Source: Capronia americana (lineage: Eukaryota > Ascomycota > Eurotiomycetes > Chaetothyriales > Herpotrichiellaceae). From it: 64,000 nucleotides of DNA. Below the pieces are notes generated by a model. That model was not told the origin of the DNA. It saw only the letters and a program-made list of their open reading frames with translations, and did no database searches. The position numbers were made by a program, and so were the translations under genes. The stretch is from NCBI GenBank assembly GCA_016110215.1, contig JADWQD010000004.1:2604001-2668000 (forward strand), in the 5' to 3' direction. Below are positions 24,494 through 36,271 of this stretch, piece by piece; the first letter of the stretch is position 1, and every line of letters begins with the position of its first letter.

Positions 24494-26379
24494 CGCAACG
24501 CAGCATAAAAAATCAAGGTACACCCGAGTCGAGGTATGTAGGATACTAGTCCATCCCATCCCATCGCATCTGCCGTCGCTGACAAAGTCGTCAACGACCA
24601 GTCAGTCCTCGTATAGTCGCGCCAATTGCAACCCCTGCCCTCCCTCCAGAAAGCTCCAGATCCGATCTGCTCGTACTCATAAAGAGTCTTTCTCCGTTCT
24701 ACTCGTACTGTCATGTGATATGATGTGATGGAGCGGCCCCAGGGTCAAATCAAGTCTCAGGGAGCGTTTTGCTCGGCCTCTCACACGGCGGCCCCTACTT
24801 TGGACCACCGATTGTTCGCGAGACGACGAGGAGGAGGTGAACGAATGGGCCCAGCCCCTTTCTTCTCTCTCTTCTGCCAATACCCGGTGCGAGCCAGCCC
24901 ATCTTCGTCCCCCTTCCGCTGACGGAGATGCGGCTCTAGTCCCCGTGGATCGGTCGGGGCATTCCTCACAACGAACGAGTACCATGTACTATTCACACAC
25001 TAGGGGTGGGGGACCGCCATCTTTGGCATTTCATTCTTACAGTGGTAGGTAGTAGTACCTCGTAGTCTAGCAGGCTTTCCAGGACCCTAACCGCATACAC
25101 CCGCAACAGGATGGAGTCCGGTCGGCTGATGATTTAACCGTACCAACAGCCAGCTCGACTACATACTCCATACCTCGTACTTGGACACAACACTCCGCGC
25201 GCGGGCTATGTACGTACGGTAAGATGTGTTTTGTTGCACGATACGTAGCAGTACCCTCCAGACTGGCTATAACAGCGCATTGTCAAGTCTTAACCCGAAC
25301 TAGATCATGTGTTTCAACGCGACAGGACCCAGTACGTACTGGCGTAGACTACACCTTACAGCCCACTCCCGAGAAGCGGAGTGGGAGTGGAGGATCATCG
25401 GCCCAGGTTGGCTTGCCTGGAGTATATGTTTGTATCTCGGTTGTAACCCGGACGAGTATCGGAAGGTCCGTGCCTGAGGTGCTCCGTATGATAATGCAGC
25501 AGGTTCCCAGTGGCCAAGATTGAGAATACGTCGAACATACCGAGTGACCTCTGAGCGACATGGCATGCCTGCTTGGACTGCACTCCACACGCTTCAATCA
25601 CACCGTGCGAAGGCTAACAAGACTCTAAGAGAGACAGATGTCATTATTTTGAGCGCCTCCAGGCAACACGTCCAGGTCGCTGAAGGCGCACCGGATTCCT
25701 TATACTGAAAGTTCTTTGCCCAATTCCCACGCATACGAGTATGACCCAATGCACTCGCTCTGCACACCTCAATCCTGCTTCACAACCTGACAATATGATG
25801 CCAATTCAGGTTTCAAAAGCGCCTCCGGAGCTCGTGCCGTGTCCAAAGAATGCAAAATTGGCGGACGACTCGCACTTCCACGCCAACGTTCCCGACCACA
25901 GCATGGAGGATCGAGACTAGTGACCTCGGCACTCACGTCTCCAGAAGTCGATTGTTGTGCTTAGTTTCAGGGACTGCTCTCGTCGATCGAAATTGTGGGC
26001 AGGACGTAACGGTCGAAGTTGAGCTGTATCAGCACTGATATGCCACAACTTCATTCCGATAATAAGCGCTTATGTTCTGTTTTGGAGATAGGTGCGGTTG
26101 CCCGGGTGGACGATGTTGGCAGGCCACTGTGAAAGATTCGCTGTCTTGGTGCGTGCTCGCTCATGATGAGGCCCAGATGTGCAGCATCGTTGTTCGATGC
26201 GTTCAAGAGCCCACTGCCGTTTTGACTTCCCTTACTCCGTACACGGCATTCATTTCCATCCAAGCCTCCCAATTCACCAAACGCGCAAGAATTGCAGTCC
26301 CAGATGCCCTTGTTGATGCCACAATGGATCGCTAAACAAACTATAGCTTTATCAGAGTACACAACGGCCAATTGTAACG

Positions 26380-27749
26380 TTATGGCTCCTCTTCATTTTT
26401 AACCAGCTGATACTGGGCTTCTCTCCTCTTCAGCCGGTCTCCTGTCGTCGGCGTCGGTTTGTCGACCCTCAAAACCCAGCAAAGAATATCCTCGGCGGGC
26501 AACAAGAACATCCAAACCTTGTTGCAACAGAAGCTCAGAGTGGTGGTACACATGGCCACAACTGCATCAAGCCAGTAGTGGTTCGCGGTGGCCACAATAA
26601 TCGTCAGGACCAGCAAAGGATAGCAGATTCCGGCAACCAGGAAGAAGATCTGTGTATAAAAGGGCTTCCGTGGCTCGCCTCGTTGTGTGCGGCGGAAGAT
26701 GCCAGAGTGGTACAGGAAAGTAGATCCCACACAAAATGCATAGGTGAAGTGCAAGCTCGGCATGGCGGCGAGTTGGTTGACATAATTTCCCCCAACCCAG
26801 ACAGACTCGGCATTTGACTGGCGCACAGTATCGTGAAAGTTGAACTCCTTCGGTAACAGACGGGGAGGCATACAGGGGAAGAAGGTGAAGATGGCGAAGG
26901 CGGCGAAATTGCCCAGGGTCATTGTTCGGCGAACGGTGGCGAAGGTCGAATGTGTGGGAGCGGCATAATAATACCACGACAGAAAACTACCAGGGTTAGC
27001 GACGGCACGACTCAGTGGAGGCGGACAACGTACGAAACGGTGCCGGGAATATGGACAAGAGAATAAAAGCGGTTCAAAAAAGTGATGGCGGTCAAATGCC
27101 CATTCATAAACCAAGCCTGGAAGTCACTCTCCTTGATCGGGAATAAAAATCTCAGCCATGACTTATGCTCGATGTCGAGGACAAGGATGCCATGATCCTG
27201 CGCAAGCTGCCACAAACCACTGTCGGTGGAGAACAGGACTTGTGCAACAGCTTTGGTGAGCGAGTAGAAAGCCAGGTTCAAGACCCAATAGAACATTTCG
27301 ATCAGGAAGGGCCACTTGGCCAGCACACGGGAATGCCAGTTGTTGGCGAAGCGAGACGAGTTAGGCGTGCGAACGACCATGCCGCAGCAGTTTCGCTTCT
27401 TCGGTGGGTACTTGGACAGATCGAGACCATCCGAGTCGGATGAGAACAAGTCGGAGTCGAAAGACCCAGCAGGCGAAGACCCTTGTGAGTTGTTGTGAGG
27501 GAGAACCGAGCGAGTGGCTGACCGGCCCCGAGCCGAGTCGAATATCCGGAAGTTGTGTCTTCGATTAAAGTATAAGGAAGAAACCATGATGGAGATAACA
27601 ATCTGCGCTGGTCAGAAGGGAAGGAGACGCAGTCAGGTCCAACGTACAATTGGCTCCATCCACGTATGAGAGGCGAACTGGGCGCCGCCCATGTTGGGTT
27701 GGGCCGCCTCAGCGGCCTCGGTGACGTTGAAAGGGCCTGTAGAGGCCAT
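26380..27749 (-). CDS. PAP2/Aur1-type integral membrane phosphatase or phosphotransferase
   Basis: Exons 27749-27648, 27602-27034 and 26986-26380 are joined by introns of 45 and 47 nt, both with GTACGT donors, giving 425 residues. Several hydrophobic helices are present. The PAP2 catalytic motifs are visible: S-L-H at about residues 301-303 (in M-P-S-L-H-F-T-Y) and N-H-Y-W-L-D at 359-364, where the histidines form the phospho-enzyme site. A canonical first K-x6-R-P motif is not evident, as in the PAP2_3 branch that includes inositol-phosphorylceramide synthases. A Ser/Asp-rich loop with a C-C pair (about 60-95) probably faces the cytosol. It most likely acts on a lipid phosphate in ER or Golgi membranes; the substrate is unknown. 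The start gives a short hydrophilic N-terminus with an N-x-T site. Confidence 0.82.
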
Positions 27750-29512
27750 GATTGAAAGCGATGAAAAGACGAGACGGGCTATCGAAAACAAGAGTTTATC
27801 ACGGGCCGTTGATGAGGTGTTGTGTCGCGTGTCTGAACGGGCAGCCGTCACGTGAGGCGAAAGCAGCCGTAATGTTGAGCAAGGCAAGCGTCAACCGTGC
27901 GTCGAGAGGCCGACAAAGGAGGGACAGCACGGACACCTGCTGAAGGCAGCAACACGAAGTCGACTACCGCCCACAAAAGATGGAGGATGGAGGGTCGGTG
28001 TCCAAGCGATGGCGAAGTCGGGCAATCGGCCGGTTCTTTGCTGGAGACTCGAACCGCGAAAGCCTGGTTGATTTCGTGTGTCGCGGAAGAAGGGGGTGGG
28101 CGGATGGAGGATAAAAAGACAAAGAGGAAAGGATTGAGATGAGAAAGAATAAACGAGCCCGGTGAATGAGGGAAAAGTGACGTTAGGTGAGTGAAGCTGA
28201 GTGAGAAAAGATGGAAGAAAGGCAGTACGTACACGCACGCATGTACCCAACGCACGCCAAAGCCAGGAACGACCAAGGCAACTGTTGAGGGGATGGAAAA
28301 ATCCAGGAGCAACGATTCGCACAATAGGCAAGGCCTGCTGCCCGGCGGAAAGAGGCTTAAAGCTGAGCGTTTAGCGGGGCTAAATCTCAGGAGAGCCCCA
28401 GGACTGGCTTTGGGAATTGGCTACCTCGGGCTGTTCCAGAATTAGCCTGCCTTACGGGGGTGTTAATCATTACGGTTCGGGGCATGGTAATCAGCGAGAA
28501 ATCGCTTCGCCTCATCATGTCAGCATGGCCAAGATCGTTTTCTGTGTCGCGTCCAACGGCCGTATCGACGGCAGCCTGCAGCTTGAGCAGGACCGCAGGC
28601 ACTGCCGGTTAAGTACTCTGTACGTCCCCGATTTAATGGGTGATGTTCATCAATGCCAGTACTCGTATGAATCCAGGCTGTGGCAAAGTGTGGACCTAGG
28701 GGGCGCTGGAAGCTTTTCGGGGAATAGGGGAGGTCCGCAGCTCGCACGATGAGAGGCCAAACGAGTGCTGATCACTGACGCCCTCAACCGGCCCAGCCGC
28801 TTTTCTGGCCCGGTGCACAAACTCTGGCGAAGAAGCAACTCCGGCCACTTATGGACAACAGAGCCTCTTCGCATCTCGTATTGTGTCCTACTACCGAGTA
28901 CGCCGCATCGCAATCAAGAAGAGCCATTACGCTTTCCTGTACGGCACGTGTCCCGAACCTCGTTAATTGCGGTGTCGTGTGTCCCGACCATCGAATCAAG
29001 GCCGCTTTCAACGCCTAGCGAGACATTGGTGCATCGCTAAGGAGGCTTCTTTCAGGGGCCGTTGAAAGCCTACGAGCATCAAGCGGTGCGGAAAGTGTAC
29101 GGAGTAGGGGAGCTTCTTTAGGGGCGATCCTGTCACGTGGTCGGCCATTCTTTCGTCCGGCAAAAACGGGGTAAGAGAGACGATACTTGATCTTTGGGTT
29201 CCTCGTACACCGTCTTGCATCTTGAGTGCATAAACACTATGCTGAGGGAGGGAAAAGCTCGTATGCTCACTGTGCAACGTGCAGCCTCGCTTGCTGCTGA
29301 CTACGCGGCTCCGGCCTATTGCCGAATTCGAAATGCGAGACCCTGCACCCTTGTACCCAACGGGGGAATTGCATGCGTGTATTTCTTCTATCAAACCGTA
29401 CGTATTGCTTGGTCTCATGGTCTTTCTCGATGCCTGAGTACATGCGGAACGAAAAATGCAAGAGATAGAAATAATCTCCTCGCCAGCACCACCAAATTCC
29501 GTCTCCCGCCTG
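27750..29512. other. Intergenic, about 1.8 kb
   Basis: This is the promoter of the PAP2 gene on one side and the 3' flank of the IFRD gene on the other. It includes a TACGGAGTA copy at 29098-29106. Overlapping short ORFs show no family resemblance. Confidence 0.5.
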
Positions 29513-31009
29513 TCAGTTGTCCATAAAGTTCGCCGAAATGAATCGTCGCTGGTCCCGATACTTCCCTTTCGCAGCCTTATTTGCCGGCAACTTTCTCGGA
29601 CTCTGCATGCCTGCCTCCCCAACTCCACGCATAATCATAGGCAACGCATCCAAGACTTGCTTGTTGCCCTCGAAGTAGTGGTTGACAAAGCCACTCCCCA
29701 GCAGTCTCCGAACGGCGTTCAGTCGCATCAACTTCCACCATTTGTCGACTCGCATTTCTCCTTCGCGATGAATACGAACCACCATCTTCGAAGAATTATT
29801 GGACTGGAGGCCCGATCTGGGGTCCTCGACGGTCAGCGCGATGGTGGCAAAAGCTTGATGCAGGGATCTCTTGTCCCGTCGGTTCATCGACTTGGTGCTC
29901 AGTGAGGCGAGAGCGTTCACCTTGTCCACGACCTCCTTGGCGTTGTGGTATGGGTTGTATCGTTTGATCAGGTAAGACTGAATATGGGGTCGCCCTGACA
30001 CTTCTTCCTCTTGAGAGTCTTCTTCCTCGGAAGATTCGTCATCTTCTTCGCGTGGCGTGTAGCACTTCTCGAACAGCAGAGCGATGTTCTCGCCTGCTGC
30101 GATCTGCACCTTTGCATTGTCAGAGTCGAGCTGGTCGAGGAACGTTGTTATAGCATCCTCCGACTCCTGCTCGAGATCTTCCACTTCGGTTGTCAGTAAA
30201 CCGTATGTGTGCAAGGCTGCTGCAACAACCTCAGCGCTGTCATCGGCGCTGATGAAAGCGCCATCGCTCGCGACAATCTCTTGTAAGAAGGTCATGACGT
30301 CAAGTATCTCATCGTCCCCAGCACCACCAAAGACAGTGCAGATACCAAGGGAATATATCGCAGCGGCCTTGACCGGTGCCGACTGAGAGTCTGCGATGGT
30401 GCGTTTCAAGGGCGAGGACACTCTCTCGTACAGACCCGACGTGGCGTATGTGATGGCTGTAAGTGCTAGTGCCCGCAGAGCCATCGTGGTCTCAGTCTCG
30501 CTCGATTCCGCTTTGATGCTCCGCAGGAACGCTGGTAGTAGCTCTTCGACTCGGTTATAGAGTACATCGGCCAGGTAATGGGATGCCACGTATTTTGCAT
30601 AAACCGTCAAGTGATGTTCCCTGGCTTGGGTGCTCGAGCCCTTGCGATCGAGGATTTCGTCCATGATGTTGTTCAACGCGAATCGAGCCTGGTCAGTAGT
30701 ATACTCATTGATATCGTCGGTTTCGAGGAGAGCGTCTATGGAGTTGATACTAGACGCCACAGCATTAGTTCCATCTGCAGGCAGGTCAGCTGAGGGTCGG
30801 CTGAGGTACCTCTGTGAAGTGTCGTCACTGAGATTGCCCTTGTCGGCGTCCTCATCGTCAGAGGCATCTCTGCTCTGCACGCGGGAAGCAGCGCGCGAGT
30901 TTGGAGCCGAGTTTCCTCGTGAACTTCCTCGTGAGGATTGCTTAGACTGCGCCTTTTTCGAGACGGTCTTGCCGCTCTCCAGCGCCTTGCGTCGCAGGTC
31001 GTCGTGCAT
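29513..31009 (-). CDS. IFRD (interferon-related developmental regulator) family protein
   Basis: This is a single exon of 498 residues. The N-terminus M-H-D-D-L-R-R-K-A-L-E-S-G-K-T-V-S-K-K-A is typical of fungal IFRD proteins and fixes the start. A Ser/Arg-rich and then acidic linker (about 20-70) precedes an armadillo-like helical region from about 85 to 400. That region holds an acidic insert (E-E-D-D-E-S-S-E-E-E-D) near 330. The C-terminal part carries the conserved W-W-K-L-M-R-L-N-A-V-R-R-L-L-G-S-G-F region. Animal members (IFRD1/2) are transcription co-regulators, and IFRD2 is a translation-silencing factor that binds inactive ribosomes. The basic tail (K-G-K-Y-R-D-Q-R-R) would suit RNA or ribosome binding, but that is inference. 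Confidence 0.88.
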   Translation of the reverse strand: MHDDLRRKALESGKTVSKKAQSKQSSRGSSRGNSAPNSRAASRVQSRDASDDEDADKGNLSDDTSQRYLSRPSADLPADGTNAVASSINSIDALLETDDINEYTTDQARFALNNIMDEILDRKGSSTQAREHHLTVYAKYVASHYLADVLYNRVEELLPAFLRSIKAESSETETTMALRALALTAITYATSGLYERVSSPLKRTIADSQSAPVKAAAIYSLGICTVFGGAGDDEILDVMTFLQEIVASDGAFISADDSAEVVAAALHTYGLLTTEVEDLEQESEDAITTFLDQLDSDNAKVQIAAGENIALLFEKCYTPREEDDESSEEEDSQEEEVSGRPHIQSYLIKRYNPYHNAKEVVDKVNALASLSTKSMNRRDKRSLHQAFATIALTVEDPRSGLQSNNSSKMVVRIHREGEMRVDKWWKLMRLNAVRRLLGSGFVNHYFEGNKQVLDALPMIMRGVGEAGMQSPRKLPANKAAKGKYRDQRRFISANFMDN

Positions 31010-31978
31010 TGTGAGGCTTTGATGGCCGTCTAAAATTGTATGTTTTGCTCAGATAGTTATGTCCAAGATGTTCTAATTTGTCTTGCTTGCGCCGGTGCCG
31101 ACTGCGGTGGGAGTGTGTCAGGTCACCCTTTGGGTCTCGAGGCTCGATAAGACAGGTGATGTGGCGGAAGTCGTTGAATTTCCATGTGGGAAGAATTCAC
31201 TCTGCTTATGTATACGGCGGAAAAGAGAGGATTTGCAAAGGTCCTCAGAAGCAGGCAGAAGTGCACGGTCAAGTTTGGTAGGTGGCAGAACCAGGCATTA
31301 AATCACAACGCACAGTAGGAAGCGGTCAAAGTGAAGTGAAAGGCAACCAAGAAGTGTGTGGAGGGGACTCGGGACCGGATTGGGCCACCCACAAAGCGGG
31401 CTCAGCGTGTCAGAACCTGGGGAGGGACCCCGCGAGGACCTTGCCAGCACATGCCTCCTCCTCACATCTTCACTGCACCGCTCACCTCGGGCTAGTCACT
31501 GACAAGTCACACTCTGCAAACCCGAAGTCACCCGCATTCGACTTGCCGTGGCAGCTGATCAAGGCCGGACCCTGAAGTGCTCACACTCTGACGCTAGAAG
31601 GTCTCTGGGCGCCCGTCCACCTACGAGTACCCTTACAACCGTGCAAATCCGGATTTCAAATCCATGGTCTGTGATACTTAGAAAACGAGAGATTTTACCA
31701 TGCCAACGAGCTTGAAGAGGTAGCACTACCTGGTCACTAAGGACAAAAAGTTTGAGCATTGAGCAGTCGCATTCCCCTTCCACTTTCGCCCTTCACGCCC
31801 AGTTCAGCCTGATCCAAGATGAGACCTCCGTACCCTGCTCGCATATTTCCTCGATGATGTTTTCATCTCACTGTGTGCCGTAGAGGCGAAGCCGTGATGT
31901 GGACCATGCACAGCATTTTGTTGTTAGCTAGGCGATGCACCTTAACGTTAGTCAATGGCAAGATCCATGATGGCTGGT
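31010..31978. other. Intergenic
   Basis: This 969-base stretch holds the promoter of the IFRD gene and the 3' flank of the NBR1-type gene, both on the minus strand. No supported gene or RNA is seen. Confidence 0.5.
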
Positions 31979-34638
31979 TCACTTGGCCACAGCTCGATGT
32001 CCCTCTGACAAGAAGTCCTCATCACTCGCGTCCAAGATATCGTACTCCTCGTCAGTCAAGAAGTCCTCATCATCGCTGTCAGATTCCTCCAATTCAAGAC
32101 TCTCGACATCTTCAAGTAGCTCTTGTTCCTCTGTCTTGGTCGTAGGCTCCATCACCGCGGCTGGCGCTTCATCAACCTGTCCTTCGCGGACGTCGCGCAC
32201 GCTAGAGATGGGAGATTCCTTCTCGAGCTTGGGGAAGATCATGGTTGAGCTGTCCTGAGACTTGTCGTTCTCTTTAGGCTCGTCGACCGTATCTGCCATA
32301 ACCGGGGCAGGCGGCAAGATGTGAGAACGAATCGGCAGTTCAACAGGAGTCGAGCGGACCTCAATGTCCACCCAGAGTTTGTGACCGAATGGGATGCCGC
32401 CGGGAGTTTTGAGACGCCAATACGAGATGGATCGTCCCTCGCGAGCCGGGGACTTGAGGAGAACCGTGAAGACTGCAGTCTTGCCAGGTTCAAGAGGAGA
32501 AGCTAAGACATTGCTGCGGTTTGCCATCGTCATAGCGGTCACACTGGATGGGTGGAGGACATCGAGATTGCGCATATCGTCGCCACCAATATAGCACACG
32601 GCACAGCCCGCTGGCCAGGCGTCCGGGCCGGGGTTACGCAAGGTCCAGGATTGAGAGACGAAGTGGTTGGGAGCAACCTTGGTGCCATCGGGAGTCGAGT
32701 CGGAGACATACCAGGCTTGGAGGTCCTTGTGGGTCAGCTGGACGGGTGGCGTATCATTCGATCTGGAGATCTCAGAGATCGCGGGGGCAACTTCGGTAGG
32801 GCTGACTTCAGCAACAGTCTGCACCTGGGTTGCGGCGTTGGTAGACGTTGATCTAGCCGTCTCAGTAGCCGCATGCTTGGCCATTGGTCGGTCACCCAAC
32901 TGCGCGGTCTTCTGACCATTCTCATCCCCGTGCTGAGTAGTAATGGAGACGTGGCGGATTGGCAGCTTAATCTTGATCAGAGGGTGAGATGCATTGTGTC
33001 CGTTGTTAGGCAAAGCCTCACAGTTGGCGCAAAAGTCGGTGTCGTGGCAGACAGCGCACTTGTATCTGTCGCCAGTGATGTATCCATTGTAGGATGTGCA
33101 CAGAGGCCCGTCACAGTAGATGCCACGGTGGGTTGGCTTCGTAACACGTATGGTAGTGATCGGTGTGTAAATGGGTGCGAACCGATGGCCGGGGTGCTTC
33201 TCGCCAGCAGTAGTAATGCAGGTCGCACAATAGTCAAAGTCAGGGCAGGATAGGCATTTGTGTCGAACACCGTAGACGCTCTGCTCGAAGTCAGTCCGGC
33301 AAATCATTCAAACGTGTCGTCGGGAAGCTTACTTCATTGCAGCCGTCGCAAATAGCTTCATGACGAACACCGCGTCCTGGAGCACAGAGAGCCTTGATAG
33401 CCACGTCGTCCTTGACTGCATCGGGCTCTTGTGCCTCGAAACTGTGGGAGGGATCGTGACCGTGGTCATTATCGCGGAAGCACGACGAGCAAAGATCATA
33501 ATCAGGGCATTCCTGGCAAGTGAAAAACTCGCGAGCGGGCATTTCTGTCTCACAGTTAGCTAGCGCACAAGACTGTCTTTTCGGGGCCATACGGCAGATG
33601 CAAGAGTTGCAGGTCAAGTCATCACCATCATGCTCGGGGCTGACGGGAGTGATCAGCTCCGCAGTCGGAGCCTTGGAGAGCTTCTTTGGAGGAAGAGTCT
33701 CGGTGGTACTGGGAATGACCATTCCGTTCAGAATGGTTCGCTTGAGCAACCAGTGCTCATCTCCATCGCAAGTGATTCCGGCGTCAATGCAAGCCTTGCA
33801 GAGGTCGAAGTCACCGCCCTCACAGATACCGCAATGATAATGTTCATTTGGAACGGACGAGCCGCAGTGATTGCAGTCAATGGTGTATGAAGTGGTTGGG
33901 AAGTCGCTCATCTGAGGAAGAGTAGGCAGGCTGTAGACGTCCTTGCTGCTGTACAAAGAAGCGGCTTTGGCAGGTTGTTCGGTATTGCTGACCTCGAGAT
34001 CAAAGGCACCTGGGATGGCACACTTTGGGGAGAACTGGCAACTCTTTTGGAACGGCTTGAAGGACGGTCGCGCGCCGTTGCCCACAGGTTGAGACAGGAC
34101 GGTCTCGAGAAAGGTGTTTCTCGACTCAGTTTGGGAAACAGCGGGCTTGGTCAGATCCATCGCCGTGTTCGCCGCGTTCGCCGCTACTTGTTCCTTCACA
34201 GGTTTTCTTTCAAGGGTAGCCCTCAAACGCAGCTTGAGTTTCGCCTTTGCTGCTCGATAGAGTTGCTTGTAAACAGCCGGGTTGCTGCTATCAAGTGTGA
34301 TATAGGTTCCGGCGGAGTCAGAAAATCGGTCGAAGCGGACCTCTTGCTCAGGAGGAATGGCAAGCAAGGTTCGAAGCTGGAGCAGAACGGACAGTTAGCT
34401 CTATCGTGCCTCAGGTGTTGGGGACTTGGTCTCAAGCGAAGCAGGGCTGAGGGACAGCCTAGAGATAGTGTGGTCAAGGCTGACTCTCGGCAGATATACG
34501 CACCTTCTGGGGAAGCACGGTGGCACCAAGGTCACGAAGAGGCAACTTAAACCTCCTGTTTGTGCCGTCGATGATGACCTTGACAGTGATGGGAGTGTCA
34601 GGCCCAACAGGACCTGTGTGAGGATGAGGTGTAGCCAT
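31979..34638 (-). CDS. NBR1-type selective autophagy receptor (PB1, four ZZ, FW domain, LIR)
   Basis: Exons 34638-34504, 34376-33333 and 33280-31979 are joined by introns of 127 and 52 nt, both in phase 0, giving 826 residues. Domain order: PB1-like fold at about 18-100; ZZ zinc fingers at about 213-255, 300-358, 384-430 and 448-500; FW (NBR1 central, Ig-like) domain at about 582-703. The last intron cuts the third ZZ finger, and the join restores C-D-G-C-N-E-S-V-Y-G. The acidic C-terminus has D-E-E-Y-D-I-L-D at residues 803-810, a good Atg8-interacting motif with Tyr806 and Leu809. The family carries cargo to the phagophore or, in fission yeast, vacuolar hydrolases through ESCRTs. A ubiquitin-binding UBA domain is not apparent, as in other fungal NBR1 proteins. 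The start gives a short Pro/His leader before PB1. Confidence 0.88.
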
Positions 34639-36271
34639 GATCGGGTAAGGCGGTGTCGACTGGGTTAGACCGGAGTTGCACCCTGCGGGCGGGTTGCAAA
34701 GAGTCGGTCAGGTTAGGGTTGAAGAGCAGCCCTCACAAACGCAGGAACATGAAAGGACGGTGTCTCCTATCAGTGTAGGAGATACAGAGATGGAAAGAGA
34801 GAGACACAGGTGGTGGAATGAGGATGGATAAGAGGACGTGGAGGTGGTCAAGCAGAGGCCAGTGGAGAGATGACGGCTGCAAGCTCGAAAGCGGCAGCCT
34901 GGCTGAGGCAATCGGTCACTCAGTGCTCTTCCCCGCCTTCGAGTGCACGTGACAATGCAGGCAACGAAACAGAAAGGCAGTGAGCAGCCAGCGGCGACGC
35001 GGATGTTGGTTTCCACCGATGATTCGTGGCACAACACACCAATGAAACCGAACTCCAGGTATGTACCGTGAACATCGTTTGAGAATGCCCATGGACATTG
35101 ACAGCTACAACAAGTATATCCTGGACCCCAGCAAACCTGAGTTTCTCTTATGTCTCGTTCTTTGATTACCTTCTTCCATGTGCATAGTCTCCGCATCTCG
35201 AGCAAGAAAGTCGGCTGGTCCTCTCCAGAGCTGAAGAAAGTAAAGAAAGCATATGGAGCGCCATTACCAACAAAGCTTCCGTAACTTTCCATGATCCTTT
35301 ACAAGCAGCCTACTAGGTACATGTTCGTACCCACCTTGAAGAAACCGAACAGACGCTTTTACAATGACACGAATTATCGATCGAGCAGTTAATGGAGGCT
35401 TGTCGACATATTGCCTTCCGAAATTATCTGATTTCGTGCAAGGCTGAAGCATGACTGCTCAACTGTAGACAGAGTGACATGGTAGCAAACGGCGTAACCT
35501 CCGTGAGCGGGGCTGGGGGTCAACAAAATATCATTGCTTCTCATTGTGACGAACACCGAAGCTGAAAAATCAAACGTGAACGATCGCCAATGTCCCTTCA
35601 TCTGAAGGGCCGAGAGGCAACAGTCGGCAGACGTGGAATTCAGAACGATTTTGGCATTCGCCGGAGGGTTCCAGTGTATGTATCTGTCTGCCCAGGCCCT
35701 GTCTGGGGATACTGTCGTCGCATATCACAAGTGAACTCTGCACAGCTGCCATTGTCAAAGCTTCACCTTTTTCTTTCTGTCAAGGAGTACTCCCTAGTGC
35801 TGCTGAAGAGTGTGAAGCAACTTTCTTCTCTTGACTTCTCTGTGCTAGTGAAAGAAACCAGCTCGCCGACGCTACCTTCTGTTCCCGATTTCACCTCGTC
35901 GGCGGCTGGTTGGACAGTGACAGCCTCAACTAGGCAATGCCAACAACAGGCTCGACCAGCCCTGAATCCATACATCGACTTCGGGTCCCCGCGGATTTCT
36001 CTCTTAAGCCACGCTCACCAAGCAATCTAACAATCAACGACCGTTTCTCTTTTTCAACCACGAGATATAATGTACATGAAGAAATTGTAAAGTGGATATC
36101 TCGAAGTCGTGATTGTGAGACAAGACAGAAAGGAAAGGTCTTTCCTTTTCGAAAGCCTATTACAATGTCCCCAAACCTGCTTGCTCATCAAATGCAGCTA
36201 TACTCCTCAACTCCATGGCCCGCTGAACATGTGAAGTCAAAACAAATGAGAAGGGACCCACCACCCGGATA
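34639..36271. other. Intergenic, about 1.6 kb
   Basis: This is the promoter of the NBR1-type gene and the 3' flank of the Btz-domain gene. ORFs of 194 and 146 residues are present but look like chance reading frames (Cys/Ser-rich, no domain). Nothing else is seen. Confidence 0.45.

Larger units (their letters stand above)
21410..26379. other. Gene-free block of about 5 kb with simple repeats
   Basis: No ORF here has family resemblance or coding-like composition, and all are short and overlapping. The block contains pentamer and hexamer microsatellites, a G-quadruplex motif and copies of a TACGGAGTA element, listed separately. I saw no transposase, no terminal repeats and no RNA gene. It may be a promoter-rich or heterochromatic spacer. 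Confidence 0.55.

Noticed and set aside
21410..26379. A decayed transposon in the gene-free block
   Set aside because: I found no reverse transcriptase or transposase fragments, no terminal repeats and no target duplications. I kept it only as a gene-free block.
34708..35292. A 194-residue minus-strand ORF upstream of the NBR1-type gene
   Set aside because: It is Cys/Ser-rich with repetitive low-complexity sequence, has no family resemblance, and sits where the promoter and leader are expected.
35590..36030. A 146-residue plus-strand ORF
   Set aside because: No domain and no coding-like composition; it lies in a 3' flank.
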